Position numbers and translations under genes: made by a program
Assembly: GCA_023374045.1 (NCBI GenBank)
Contig: CM041783.1
Span: 92,725,298-92,789,297 of the forward strand
Direction: 5' to 3'
Source of the DNA: Limonium bicolor
Lineage: Eukaryota > Streptophyta > Magnoliopsida > Caryophyllales > Plumbaginaceae
Length of the DNA stretch: 64,000 nt
Shown here: piece after piece, positions 46,591 to 59,244 of the stretch
How positions within the stretch are numbered: the first letter of the stretch is position 1
Layout: every line of letters starts with the position of its first letter
The notes under the pieces: model-generated
What the model was told of the DNA's origin: nothing
Database searches by the model: none
What the model saw: the letters and a program-made list of their open reading frames with translations, nothing else

Positions 46591-46860
46591 GGCTTGGGCT
46601 GGTCTGGGCTTAATGGGCCGAATTGGATTTGGACCCGGAATGGGTTTGGGTCAAACTGGGCTTGAATCGGGCTTGATGGGCCAATTGTGTTTTGAAATGG
46701 GCTTTGATTTTATTTATAGGGTTGGGCCACACATGGATTGGGCCCGATGGGCTTATTGGGCTGAATGGGTCAAGCTAGAAGTGGGTCAGGCAAGAAGTGG
46801 GCTACATTGAGTGATTTGGGCCTGATTTGTTATTTGGGCTTGTTCGAGAGAAAATTTGAT
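46591..46860 (+). repeat. GGGCTTGGGC/GGGCC-rich field
   Basis: A run of GGGCTT, TGGGCC and TGGGCT words. It probably arose by local slippage; a link to promoter-like TGGGCC elements is speculative. Confidence 0.6.
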
Positions 46861-49800
46861 GGGGAATATTGGTCTATATGCATATATACATATTTTAGGT
46901 GTGTGTTTTAGGGTTTAGGGGTGTCACCACCACGAGACTGGTCAATGACCTATCAGGCCAGGGGGACCCTTCTATCCTAATGGCTTGGACCTAGGGACAT
47001 AGTAGCTAAGGCTTATGACATTAATAAGCAACAAGTAAAGGGCATAAATCACAAAACAACAAAGCAAATATCTCACATAGGGTACAAACATTGGAGAAGC
47101 AAAATGAAGTGTAAACATTATGTACAAAAATTTGGTGATTGAACACTAGCAAAAATCCTACAAGATTTCAAATTAATCTCCAAGCTCAAATGAATATATA
47201 AGGGGAAAAATAAACGCTAGAACAACATAATCCAAAACTAGCTAGAGATAACATGCTAACCTTGTTCACGTGCAAAGAATGAATTATAAAAATGAATAAT
47301 TCCTAAGACTACAACCGAAAATAAGAACAATAAACAAATTACAGATTAATACAAACATAGATTATCTTAAATAGAGAGCTGCTATGGGGGGTCGCATCGA
47401 CGCCGCCGCACTTGAGCTGATAGGATCAGCAAGAATTACACCAACCGTTACATGTGTTAGAAGCGGAGACCCCGACAGTCCAAGCCACAATCCCGTTGCT
47501 TAGTCTTAGAGTAGTTTCCCGTTCCACGAGCATTAGGTACATGTCAAAGAAACACAACCAAGAGAGGCACGATACATCAGTCAAGAGAACGGAGGGAGGT
47601 TGGGATGTGTGCAATGGGATCATACGGCCCCTCTCAATGGGAGGAAAGGGGGCAATCTATTCATCTCCCACGCCCCAACCGAGAACATAGAAAAGAGTTT
47701 CAAGCTGTCAACAAATGTTAAAGATTGTAAGATAAATCAAACATTGGGGTTGCTACTCAAATTAATTCATCATCTTAGATTATGACTCAACCAAAGTGTA
47801 GTATCCAAAATAGCCGTTGTGAGTCATGTGGGATCATACCTAGAAGGGTTTATATCATGCCCTTCTAAAATGAAGAATTAATAGGGACCATCCAGCCAAT
47901 GAGTGATTTATTTACAATTTATAGCATTAGGGTAACTATCACTCAATTCATGTTCATATCCAAGCGCAAAGGGACAAATACATGCTAGTTTCAAGCAATT
48001 TCCAAACCCATATCAAAGCGCAGGGGGTAATTAACCATCAAAGGCAATCAAATCGTAATAAGAGGGTGAAGGATTGAATTTCCAAACCCATAGAAGGTAA
48101 GCCCAAAGCGCAAAGGTGTAGCCGATTTTCATGATCCAAAGTCAAGCCGCAAGTCAAGCAGCAAGTTCAGCCAGTACCGCCCAGGTCAAGCAAATATGTC
48201 CTTGTCCAACCAATAATATGTATATCTCGACCGACATGAGAAAACCAAAGAATTATGAGTGAGCTAAATTAAACAAGTGACACAACGGGCAAAAAGGAGG
48301 TCGAACCCAATCACACGGTTACCTCAGAAAGCATGAGTGAAATTGGGTCAAAGCCAGAACAATGTACATCGGTCGAGAGGACAAACCAAACATACATCAT
48401 AACGAATAGGTTGGGCTACGAGCCCAATCGGTAACTAATATCAAGACAACCATTGTACTCCATATTAAGACATCCAACCAAGCAACTACATCATCCATTT
48501 TGGTTCAATTCTTACGTGAAAGATCAATGGCAATCGGGATTCTTATCTTGATATATTCATCAGAAAAACAAATATATCAGATGTCATAAGATTTAGGCAA
48601 CATAACAAAAGGGATTCACAAGCCGTCGTAGTAGCTTGTCAATACCCGCGCTAATTTCAACAGTACAACTACAACTCAAGCAATCCGAAGGCCAGTAAAG
48701 AAAAAAATCGATTGTAAAGAGATCAGAGAAAATTAATACGCTTCCACAATCTGAAAAGCCATCTAAGGGACTAAGCCAACAAGCTAGCTGATAAAAGAAA
48801 TCAGAACAGCTTTCCTGCAAGAAAATTGAAAATTGCAGAAGATACCCAAGAATCTGCTTCAAGCATAATGACAATCACACATGTTAGTTCGCGGGGATAA
48901 TGAGATTGAAGAAATAAGCAGAATCACAATGTGTAAATACCATTCGCGCATATGGTCGTCGGGCTTTCTCTCAACAAAACGATTTGGATTCGTTTTGGAC
49001 CAGGGCAATAACAAACACCGCAAAAAATCCATTTCCAGAAAACAGCCCATACCAGTAAATCGAACCCCATAAAGCAAAGCATTACTGAATTAAGGACAGG
49101 GAAGCAGACCCATTTCCAGTAACACCAATAGAAAGAAGTCATATACAACATTGACGGAAGAGCAGAAAACGTATTCAGGTGGCGAATGCAATTAATTACA
49201 CATGTGGGGTTTGAGAACCCATCTTCACTCGGCCGCTCAGACCGAGAGCTTTGCGCACCATGAATCAACCAGCAAAACACAGATGATAAACATCCAAATC
49301 CGAAGAACTAATCAAACGAAATCTCAAGTGCTAGACTCAACTTGCTCAGGCAGAGAATGAGAAAACCAACCGGCAATAAAAATGGTCGAAGTTAGTAACC
49401 AACACCGAATGAGAGAACATGAAGAACTCCTGTAAAATTCACAAAAAATAACAAGCAAGTTAGAACATGGAATTTACAAGATAATCAAACGGAATAAATG
49501 AGATAACACATAATAGAAACAGCTTCAGGAGGATATCGATTTCTGATGAAGCCCAAAGAGTGCACGAGCAAAACATAGCGATTGCCACCCAAAGTCAGAG
49601 ATAAAATTCTCATCCAATTCGTACGAAGCAAACCCAGATTGGGTTAACCATTGGCGAATGTCTGAGAGAAGACTCTGAATCCACAAGGGACCAAACCAAA
49701 ACAGGATGGTAAAAGAGGAGGAAACAGTGTCTGTCTCTTGTCTAAATCGGAAGGTCAATAATGAACAGGCAGAAGCAAATTCATTCCAATGACAGCAAAA

Positions 49801-50760
49801 TCAATAGTAAGCAGAACAAGAATCGTTTCTACTTAGAGCATGCACCCAGATTCAGCACAACCGAGAACCCGTGGACTCTATCGTGAATAGAATGAAGAGA
49901 AGTAGAGCATGCTCCTCTTTCGCCGTATATCGATTGAAGAGAATGATGGGCGGAGCATGTGCTCAAGGTTTCGCCAGCCATGTCAAGAGAATGATGAAAT
50001 GTCGGGAGTAAAGAGAATGGAGAGCGCAAAGCCGAAGCTCCTTTGTTCGCCAGGGTTTCAAATTTGCCGAAAAATGAAACGGATAGAGGAGGAGCATGGA
50101 TGTTCTTGTTCACCGGTTTGGGGTTGCAGAATTACTGGTGGTGGAGAAGAACCGAGAGCGTAGAGCTAGTATGTTCTCTCTTCACCAGCTGGGTTTGCAA
50201 AATTCACGAGAGTGAAGAGGATCGATAGAAATGCAAAGTTGTATGCATCTTGTTCACGGTTTTTTTGTTTTGGTTTCTTGTATGGTGCTGTTTTTCAATT
50301 GAGAATGGGTTTCAGTGAACAAAAATGTGAATGAATCAGAGGTGCAGAGCTTCTACGGGGAGATGATGGCAATTGTTAGATGGTTTTACCAGGAGTAATC
50401 ATGAACATCAAGAAGAATAGGCCGGCTCATGGAGTTGAGGGCAATGAGAAATGGCCTCCAAATTGGCTAGGGTGTTTACCGATTAAAAGTGGGAGATCAT
50501 AGCGAGAGAGAGGAGGTGGGTGATAGTTTTTGCGTTTTCTGGTAGAAGGATCTTCATCGATGAGAGAAGAGTGAAGAAAATGTGAGAGTGAGGGAGGCCA
50601 TGGTGGCGGCTTGTTTCGTGGGTTGAAGAACATTGATGGAGCAAAGGAGAGCCAGAAAGAATGTTAGAATAAGCAAGCGGCTCTGTCTGGTTTTACGTGT
50701 TGACCGCCCCTTAGGGTTTAGATGGTAGGGTTTGGGTGGGCTTCTTGAGGCCATGGGCTG
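46861..50760. other. Unassigned LTR body of element G
   Basis: No protein domain, RNA gene or strong repeat is visible here. Minus-strand ORFs at 48593-48874, 48924-49280 and 49829-50113 show no motifs and no codon-level conservation that can be judged. The text changes at about 46915 (GGGTGTCACCACCACGAGAC), so an older insertion inside the LTR is possible. Confidence 0.4.
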
Positions 50761-50842
50761 AAAATGTAGTGGGCTTAAGGAATTGGGCTAGACCAGACTT
50801 CAACCAAGTGTGGATTGAGTTTGTAAGATGAAATTGAGTGTG

Positions 50843-50850
50843 TATAAATA
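50843..50850 (+). promoter_or_regulatory. TATA box of element G LTR
   Basis: TATAAATA within GTGTGTATAAATAGAAATG, about 350 bp before the LTR end, is well placed for a retrotransposon promoter with a short R-U5. Confidence 0.55.
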
Positions 50851-51327
50851 GAAATGAAAATAAAAAATACTAATGTTAATAGTAGAATAAAATAAAATAT
50901 AAGGAAAAGCGGAAAGATGAATAAATAAATAATAGAATATAAACAAAAATAATATAGTAAATAAATGAATAAACAAAGAGGGACGGTTTTGAAACTAAAC
51001 TATCGCTGGAAACTCATTTGTAAAAGCTTGTTTTTTTAAATGCTTAAAAAATTGGTTCGAAAACTGTCTTATAAAATAGTGGCTTCATTTTGTCACGCAT
51101 GTTAGTACGTTTTGAAAAAGAAAGGCGACGACCCCTCTTCATTTCTCATTTCTCATTTCAGAATTTGCTTAATGGGGTGAGAATTTTTGGTGTCTACAGA
51201 TGGCTCCCCTTGATTCAATTTTGCAAGCCCTTGCAGAATTGGATCAAGGTTGAGAGGGCGCCAAAAATTCTCACTGCGGTTTAGTGGTGCATTGGGATGC
51301 GACCGTGAGTGTATGAATGTGATTGAA

Positions 51328-52485
51328 AGTACGAGGACTTATGACGAGCCTCAACTAGACCTCTTGATATCTAGTCATAGGACTTATGATGAGCCTATGA
51401 TACTAACAATTAAATTGATTGGGGTGCACCAGGACTTATGACGAGCCTCAACTAGACCTCTTGACATCTAGCTATAGGACTTATGACGAGCCTATAATGC
51501 AATTGAAAGTGTGAGGACTTATGACGAGCCTCAACTAGACCTCTTGATATCTAGCCATAGGACTTATGACGAGCCAATGATACTAACAATTCGATTGATT
51601 GGGGTGCACGAGGACTTATGACGAGCCTCAACTAGACCTCTTGACATCTAGCTATAGGACTTATGACGAGCCTATAATGCAATTGAAAGTACGAGGACTT
51701 ATGACGATCCTCAACTAGACCTCTTGATATCTAGCCATAGGACTTATGACGAGCCTATGATACTAACAATTTGATTGATTGGGCTGCACGAGGACTTATG
51801 ACGAGCCTCAACTAGACCTCTTGACATCTAGCTATAGGACTTATGACGAGCCTATAATGCAATTGAAAGTACGAGGACTTATGACGAGCCTCAACTAGAC
51901 CTCTTGATATCTAGCCATAGGACTTATGACGAGCCTATGATACTAACAATTGGATTGATTGGGTTGCACGAGAACTTATGATGAGCCTCAACTAGACCTC
52001 TTGACATCTAGCTATAGGACTTATGACGAGCCTATAATGCAATTGAAAGTACGAGGACTTATGACGAGCCTCAACTAGACCTCTTGATATCTAGCCATAG
52101 GACTTATGACGAGCCTATGATACTAACAATTAGATTGATTGGGCTGCACGAGGACTTATGACGAGCCTCAACTAGACCTCTTGACATCTAGCTATAGGAC
52201 TTATGACGAGCCTATAATGCAATTGAAAGTACGAGGACTTATGACGAGCCTTAACTAGACCTCTTGATATCTAGTCATAGGACTTATGACGAGCCTATGA
52301 TACTAACAATTAGATTGATTGGGGTGCACGAGGACTTATGACGAGCCTCAACTAGACCTCTTGACATCTAGCTATAGGACTTATGACGAGCCTATAATGC
52401 AATTAAAAGTACGAGGACTTATGACGAGCCTCAACTAGACCTCTTGATATCTAGTCATAGGACTTATGACGAGCCTATGATACTT
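51328..52485 (+). repeat. 180-bp tandem satellite inside element G
   Basis: About 6.4 copies of an exact 180-bp period; GGGNTGCACNAG recurs at 51421, 51601, 51781, 51961, 52141 and 52321. Each monomer is two related halves, and GGACTTATGACGAGCC occurs four times per monomer, so the unit grew from an about 45-bp ancestor. Each half includes the inverted repeat CTAGA...TCTAG. Monomers are very similar. Confidence 0.95.
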
Positions 52486-53269
52486 TGTGGAGTTGTACGA
52501 AACTCGCTGCCTTCAGTGGTTGATTTGAGGATGACTTTGATTGTGGATTGATTTGAGATTGGATGTTTTTCGGTTGCTTCCGTGAGGGATGTGATAGTCA
52601 AATGTTTTCTATTGATGTTGCCCTTAACTTTGTCAGTGTGGGACTTATGTTTCGATTTTGTTTTGACAGCCTCGCCTGATGTGCACTATAGTTTCGGGAT
52701 CCTATAGGACTCTTGGCTCCAGAGTTCGAGATGGCTCCGGTTTGATCTGTGACCCCCTTGTGAGCAACAACTCTGGAATGGTTGATGGGTTCGGGTTTGA
52801 TATGATCTGAGGGCTCCGGTATGATCGGATGGCTCCAGTTTGATCTGTGACTCCTTTGCGAGCAATGACTCTTGGATGGTTGGTGGGTTTTGATTCAGGT
52901 AGAGATTTTCGGGATGGCTGGTGGGTTTTGATCTGGTTAAAGATTTTCGGGGTGGTTGGTGGACTTTGCTTTGGTTTGGATTTTGAGTCGAATGGTGGGT
53001 CGATGTGATTTGTGTACTTTTGATGTGGTTGACAATTTTTTTGGTTGTGGATGAATGGTTTTGGTATGGATTTTGAATCGAGTGGTGGGTCGATGTGATT
53101 TACTGTGGTTGACAGTTTTTTTTGTTGCAGATGAATGGCTTTGGTATGGTCAATTACGGCTTCAGGTTCTTTGAGATGGCTCCAGGATAGCTCGGGATAG
53201 CTCCGGGGAGGATACAGGATGGCTTCATTTAATGATAGTGGGGAACAAAAGGGGAACTTTCTTTTGAGA

Positions 53270-53337
53270 TGGTCTCACCCTGGACGGGCTGCCTACGTAC
53301 TCAATTTTGTATTGAGATCAGACCTAGCGTAGTTCGA
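53270..53337 (+). other. Conserved CTACRTA hairpin, copy 2
   Basis: GGGCTGCCTACGTACTCAA, loop, TTGAGATCAGACC and GCGTAGTTC. Inner CTCAA/TTGAG and outer CTACG/CGTAG stems are both kept relative to copy 1, with A-T replaced by G-C. Confidence 0.7.
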
Positions 53338-55077
53338 AATTCTGTAGGCAAGACCTTGGTGATGAAATAGCTCTGACGTGGATTTGAGGTGGCTCCCGTA
53401 TTGTTCTCGGACTGTTAGGATGCCCTATGTGTAGTTCCAAGGATGGACTCAATGTCGGATGATGGCTCCCGCATGGCTCCAGTTTGGTTCTGGATATGGT
53501 GTTGATGAGGCTCGAGCATGAAGCTGGATGACTCCGGAATTGTCTTCGTACGGCCTCGGATGGCTTTAGTTTGGTTCGATGTAGCTCGAGGGTAGCCCAG
53601 GATGGCTCTGAGATGGTTTGATGTAGCTTGATGATGGTCTGGGATGGCTCCAGTTGACATCTTTTGATCTAAAGTTATGCTTCAACAACGGCAACTGAAG
53701 TCGATTTTCAGCGAGACTAGGTAGAGTTCTTACCAGTCGGATGTTGAAGGTGAAATGGTTATGATGCATGCAAATACTAAGTGCTATAAGAGATGCAAGA
53801 TGCATATATAGTTTTTTTTAGAGAAGGTATGGCTCTATCTCTATTACTATGAGGTTTACGAATATAAGACATCTTCGGTTCGATCTTGAGTGACTGTTGA
53901 ACTGAAATGTGTGAATCGCTTTCCTCTCATGGAGGGATGTGGGTCAATCTCTCGTGAGTATGTTCGTGTGTGCTAAATGGTGTGATGATACTCTTAATGC
54001 TCGGAGCAGTATTTTCCTAAGAATTTCTTTTCAAGGTTCTGGACTTTCCGACCCTTACAAATTCCTCACCTGCAGTGGGGTAAGCTGTTTATGATTTGGT
54101 GCTCAGACCGGAGATTCACTCACACTCAAAAGACCTCGTGGTGTAAGGTCACACTCATTCGCTCATGGTCCCTTTGGTATGACGGGACATGTTGATAACA
54201 AGTATGAAGCTTATGATTCATGTTTCAGATCCGGTACTTTCAGTTGACGCTCATTAACTTATGAGTCAGAGGTCTTTATTGGGTTGTAACGGGGCTGAAG
54301 GGTATGATGTATGTCACACGGGACTGTGGGATTTATTTGGGAGTTGTGGAGCTTTTGTGCAATAGAGGACGTGTTTTGCCTTTGCCATGGGTGGAATGAT
54401 TATATGGGTTTTTGATAACCTTTTATTGATTTCTGCGGGACATCATTGGTCCTTTGGATTTGGCTTCCTCATTCTTGCCTCTCCTGGTGTACGCTTTGAA
54501 CTTTCCTCTCATTTTTGCGTTTTTGAAATTGCATTTGGCTCATCAAGTTTCTCAAGCATTCTCTGCTTTGTATTTTGGCTTTCAGCTTTGGAGTTGCATT
54601 GACTCATTGATCTTCTTGAACATTTTCCGTGTTCTTTTTGGTGTTTGGCTTTGGAGTTGCATGATTTCTTCAAACATTTTCATTTGTTATTTTGTGAAAG
54701 ATGATGGGGAGGGGCCATGGCTCCGGCTCTTTCAGGGTCCTCTATTGCAAGGGTAGGTAAGTGTATGTGTAGATTGGCATATTGTGGAGTTCGCACGAAA
54801 TGGTTTATCTTGGAAGGCTCAGCGGGGCTCACTAAAGATTACGTGCAGGGCAGTCAAAGCTTTTTGGTTTTGTGGAGATTTTGTTCCTAAGTGCCTCGTC
54901 ATTCACATTAGTCAATGATTGTTTTCTTACTACTTCTTGGATCTTTGCATGAATCACAGTTCGTGTTTTGTTATCGACACTGATCTCACTTTGAATTATG
55001 CCTCTCCATGTGATGAAGGAATGCACATGTTGCTCGTGGTTTTACCTCAATTGGCTCTCTCTACCTTCCTTCGTCGC

Positions 55078-56686
55078 TGCAAACAGAGAAATTGATCTAC
55101 TAAACTAAACAAATTAATCTAGAAAATAATAAATCAATAAGTCTGTCGGGTTGCAAAAATCCCGGTCACTATAGTATAGAAAGTTAAGCAACCAAGTATC
55201 GAACCGTGGGACTTGAATAAATAAGCCTAAGTCCTATCCTAAATCCTAAGAAAACTGGAAATTCAGGGGGGTTGTGAATTGTTTTTGAAACTGAATCGAA
55301 TAAATGCAAATCAGAGTTGAAATAAGCAATCGGTAAAAATGAATGATGAGTTTGATAATATGAGTGGAACTCCGGGTTCGGGTTGTTCTTTTCTGATTGA
55401 ATCTAGTAACTCCTACAATTTAATTATGAGAAACGGAAAGGCCAATTCTTTCTATCTCTTCAATGCTAAATCCTAGTTCATTGAAGAGCTCACCTATCAG
55501 AACGTGTCAACTCTAATCTAGCAGTTGGCAAAACACATATAGGTGGAATAAGCACAAAGAATTGTTAGCGTTTGTAGGAAAGATTATCTATCCGACTAAT
55601 CCTTCCCCAAATTCCCAGGTTAATTCGAACTCCCTATTAATCACCTTGTCTGATCTTAATAGGTTTCGCAGAACAACTCTATAACTCGCGAAATTAATAG
55701 AGAAGAAAATTGATAATCATTAACCTGAAAACAATCCATTACAGCCTCATAATCAAATTGTAGAATCTTTAACTACATTGAATCCATCTTGAACAAACCC
55801 TACCCCAGAGTTAAATCCCTACTAGCCAGACATTGCAAAGAAACAGATAAATACAATCAACATAGAAATCATCTAAAGGAAGAAAAACCCTTCTGTTGAA
55901 CGACTATCCAGATCGATAGATGCAGGTGTAAGGTTGAAGATGATGGCCTCACTCCCTTCTAACGATGCTCCTCCAGAACGATGGTGATAAGCTTGATGAA
56001 TGTGAATGAAGGTGAACTGATGCAATTGGTGTGGATGAATGGAGGGAACCTCGTTTATCAGCGTGAGAGTGTGTGTTGTAATGATCGATGATGAATTAAT
56101 GCCTTTCTCCTCTGATTAGGTCAGTTAAATAGACTTTTCCTCTCTCTTTTTCCCTTCAAAACGCTGAGTTTATGCTGAATTTTTCGTCCCGTCCAAACAT
56201 TGGTCCGGACTTCAATGTTCGGACACAGTGTTCTGAGCGCTTCAAGTCAGAAAGTTTCGACTTGTGTCCGAACTTGGATGTTCGGACACAAGTTCGTACA
56301 TGCTCCGTACATCAGACCTCCGGCTTTTCTTAACCATGTCCGAACTTCAATGTTCGGACCGAAGTTTGGACATTCCATTAGGCGCAGCATACGAACTCTC
56401 GACTTGCGTCCGAACTTGGAAGTTCGGACACAAGCTCGGATATTCCTTCAAAATCCTCTAAATTCACCGTTCGGACTCCAATTCGACCCCCGTTTGTTGC
56501 ATCATCTCCCTTGTGAGTTAATCTACTGTTTCCTTGGATTTTCTCTACATTTAATCATAGAAAAAGGTATCAAGCCTTACCAAGCAACAAACCAAGGAAA
56601 ACGGAAGATATGTGTGGAATATTATCGATGTACGTATAAAAATTAGGCATTAAAGATCACTAAAACCATTCATTTCACACTCATCA
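55078..56686 (-). repeat. 3' LTR of the Athila element
   Basis: This 1,609-bp LTR has edges TGCAAACAGAG (55078) and CTCATCA (56686). The TGTCGGGTTGCAAAAATCCC block near 55145 is the counterpart of GGGATTTGTTTGCAGCCCGAC near 63403 in the plus-strand LTR H, a conserved Athila/Tat LTR end. Array H7 lies about 200-500 bp from the LTR start, upstream of a TATA-like CTATTTAA near 56125-56132. Confidence 0.8.
56191..56445. repeat. Hairpin array H7 in Athila LTR
   Basis: Four units start near 56191, 56275, 56338 and 56408 (63-84-bp spacing). Consensus arms are GTCCGAACTT and AAGTTCGGAC with an inner ATGTTCGGAC. Variants include GTCCAAAC and a GTTTGGAC end. Confidence 0.88.
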
Positions 56687-58089
56687 AACCTCCTCACACT
56701 TAACCTTTGCTTGTCCTCAAGCAAAGCAGGAGTAAAATGTCTCAGAATGCCTCAGGGCCAAACCTTGGGATTGCACAAAATAAGGAGTTTAAGACACAAT
56801 AATCACCCAGGAATCGATCTGCTCTTAACTGCATGTCTCTTAAACAATAAAGCACACCTTTAAAACAAAAGAATATGAAGAAGCCAAATCATGAAGTCAA
56901 AACGTAGATTAACTCAGAACCTTCCAACCTTTTCTCTTCTCAAACCCGTGGATGACAAGGGGTGTGAAGTTCTGCCATATTCCGCAGAACCTTTCAACAC
57001 CACGTACTCATGATCTAATTTTAAGGAATTGTCATAAACATAAGACTTTGAAGGACTTCCTCTTTTTTTCTTTTGCATACATACCAAATTTTTCGCACAA
57101 ATAATTCATCCCCCAGACTTTTCTCTCCATCCTTGTAACGGTATTGGGTCTTTTATCCCAGATCAGACGACCTTAGGTAAATGGGTGATGAAGCACCCCT
57201 AGGACTTAATAACCGGATGAAAGAGGCCTGTTTTTGGTTCAGAAAATAACTTAGATCAGAGGAGTACCTTGCCTTTATCCATCATTCCAGACATTCTCAT
57301 CATTCCCAAGGTTCCAAGTTAAACCAGTTCTAACTTCACAACTAACTTGTTCACAGACATTTAACAGAATTCAGCCATTTGAAAATATGATATGAGAACA
57401 CACAGCTTTGAGCAAACCAACTCTAAAGGCCAGTACCGGACTCAACTCCACAACTAAAGATCCACCCAAGTATTCAACACTAAGAAGCACTCTAAGGGAA
57501 TTACCCCCACATAGCCCAAAACCAAACAAAAATTAGTGCGGGAATAAATGACTGACACATTCAGAAAGATCTCCCCCTTCCTCACACTTAATGAGGAGCA
57601 ATGTCCGCATTGTTCAGAAATTTATCACAAGAAGGAGATCTGGCTAAATGTGTCACACTTACAAGGGGGAAATGAACAGGGACATAGGTATACACGTTAA
57701 AGCATGGGCCGAACATTAACCAAAAAGGAAAAGAAACTGAAACACTCCCCTGATTTCTTTTGTGATGCTTTGAGGAAGAGGTTCTTCCTCACACTTAGTG
57801 TCCTGGTAGGGGAGAAGGTTTCCTCACACTTGCTTCCAAGTGTCCGGCATGGAGTCAGCACGATAAAGTATACTTGCACACATTCAGCAAACAACATAGA
57901 AAAGTATGCTAGAGCATCGCATTAGAGACATCAGTATTCAGAGTTAAAGATGAGAATAAACTAAAATCAAAATTAATTAAAAATACAACCCAATCGAAAT
58001 AAAGTAAATAGTTTAACACAACTGAAAGTAATCCCAAAGAGAAGTCCAGATAAGGCTTCTAAACAGAGTAGCACCAAACAACAACATAG
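56687..58089 (-). other. Athila polypurine tract and 3' non-coding region
   Basis: Directly inside the LTR the minus strand carries AGTGTGAGGAGGTT, the purine tract, followed by the TTGTCCTCAAGCAAAG block typical of this lineage. The remaining 1.3 kb has repeated CTCACACTTA words (56692, 57577, 57789) but no coding sequence. Confidence 0.65.
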
Positions 58090-59244
58090 TCACTGTGGGG
58101 GCAGGTAGTATGCCTGCCACTGCTGAAACTGCGCGAGCAGAGCCTCATAGTCGTCCAGGGAGCGGCGTGCCTGCTGCTGAAGAGTCTCGATCTCCGCCTG
58201 ATAGCATCGATCCATCTCTATGAAACGGGACTCCAGCTGATCAAACTCGTAGCGAGTGACATACTCGCTCCCATGGGCTGGCAGTGCAAGAAACGCCTCA
58301 TGCTCGTCAGGAGAAGTAGTAGGGGCGGGCTCTGATGGTCCCTCACCCGCCTCTCGCTGGCGCTTCTGTGGTCGCGCGACAGCCTTCTTCCTCCACTGGC
58401 CCTCACTGAACTCAAACCACATCTTCTTCAGGGCGCCTGCATCAATAGGAGCCCGCGCAGCATGCAGCCCCACAGTAGGAACGGTAACCCTCTGCTTCCT
58501 GAGCATGCTGCAGATCATGACCGGGAAACCCAGCTTGTGTTTGTCTTTGTGCTCCATGATGTACTGCATGTGCAAGAAGATCACCCATGGCAAGTAAGTG
58601 ATCTGTGCAGCCTCAGCAAACGCCGGATTCAGCACTGTCTGAAGAAGTAGGAAGTCAGTATGGTTCAGGTCCGAGCTCTGACGTGGTACAATGTTCGCAG
58701 CCAGTAGTGCGAGCAGAACTCTCTCCTGTGGGCGCTGAAGCGCATCAGCAGGGACGACCTGCTTGGATGGGTCATCCCCTCTGCGCCGTCATGGTCCCTA
58801 AACCATGAGGGGGGTATAGTGTTGGATGGCAGCTGTCTTGAAGTCGTTGGGGTTTAGATGCTCAGGGCGGTCTGGGGCAGGATAAGGAATGTCCAAATAG
58901 TGACCAATCTCCATCGTGGAGATTGCCACTCTATCGCCGTCTACTATTGACTTGATCTGGCCGTCCTGGAAGATGGCATTTGCATAGAACATGCGGACGG
59001 CTTGTTCAGAGTACTGGCCTCCCATATCTAGAATCTTGCCCCAGCCCAATGAGTCCAATAAAGCCCGCAGTCCCAGCTGCTGCTCCAGTTCCCGCTCCAC
59101 ACAGCGCTCAGCAATTATATCGACCTCCTTCTCAAACCACTCTTTGGCTGCATCGCTTCTAAATTCTGGTTCCAGAGCTCTTCGGCTGGAGCTTGCACCA
59201 GGCCTCGCAACCCTCTTACCACGGCCCGTGAATCTGCTCAGCAT
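58090..59244 (-). pseudogene. Athila env-like ORF, two in-frame stops
   Basis: The frame runs from an ATG at 59242-59244 to a stop at 58090, about 384 codons, interrupted only by stops at 58798-58800 and 58789-58791. The N-terminal half (WFEKEVDIIAERC, LLDSLGWGKILDMGGQYSEQAVRMFYANAIF, VDGDRVAISTMEIGHYLDIPYP) resembles the domain in the ORF downstream of Athila integrase (Pfam 'putative plant transposon protein' type). The C-terminus is predicted coiled coil (FDQLESRFIEMDRCYQAEIETLQQQ). No clear membrane segment is visible, so a true envelope role is doubtful. Both stops could come from Trp codons by G-to-A change. An acceptor GAGCAG directly precedes the ATG. Confidence 0.75.

Larger units (their letters stand above)
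44538..51198 (+). mobile_element. Giant LTR of element G (Ogre/Tat-like)
   Basis: The inserted sequence starts TGTGGAGGGTGA at 44538 and runs to TTTTTGGTGTCTACA at 51198, the kind of end seen before the primer site in Ogre/Tat elements. This gives a 6.66-kb LTR. It holds GAGTCGCCACCTAGTTTGA (44780-44798), a conserved hairpin (45260-45335), three low-complexity repeat fields (45580-46830), a TATA box near 50843 and a leader. Sequence between 46900 and 50760 has ORFs under 120 codons with no domains. The primer site is not clearly recognisable, so the exact LTR end is uncertain. Confidence 0.5.
51199..55077 (+). mobile_element. Non-coding 5' internal region of element G
   Basis: This region follows the LTR end. 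It includes the 180-bp repeat block, a zone of GGCTCCGG / GATGGCTCC words (52700-53660), the second CTACRTA hairpin and 53700-55077 without recognisable coding. ORFs 54387-54602 and 54454-54756 are unremarkable. The Athila insertion at 55078 cuts it, so coding domains, if any, lie beyond the window. Confidence 0.45.

Noticed and set aside
47400..50760. A possible host gene on the minus strand
   Set aside because: No domain, no consistent exon pattern, and the stretch sits between LTR G's start and its promoter-like end.
51328..52485. Centromeric satellite array
   Set aside because: Only six copies, inside a retroelement; it could be a seed but not an array in itself.
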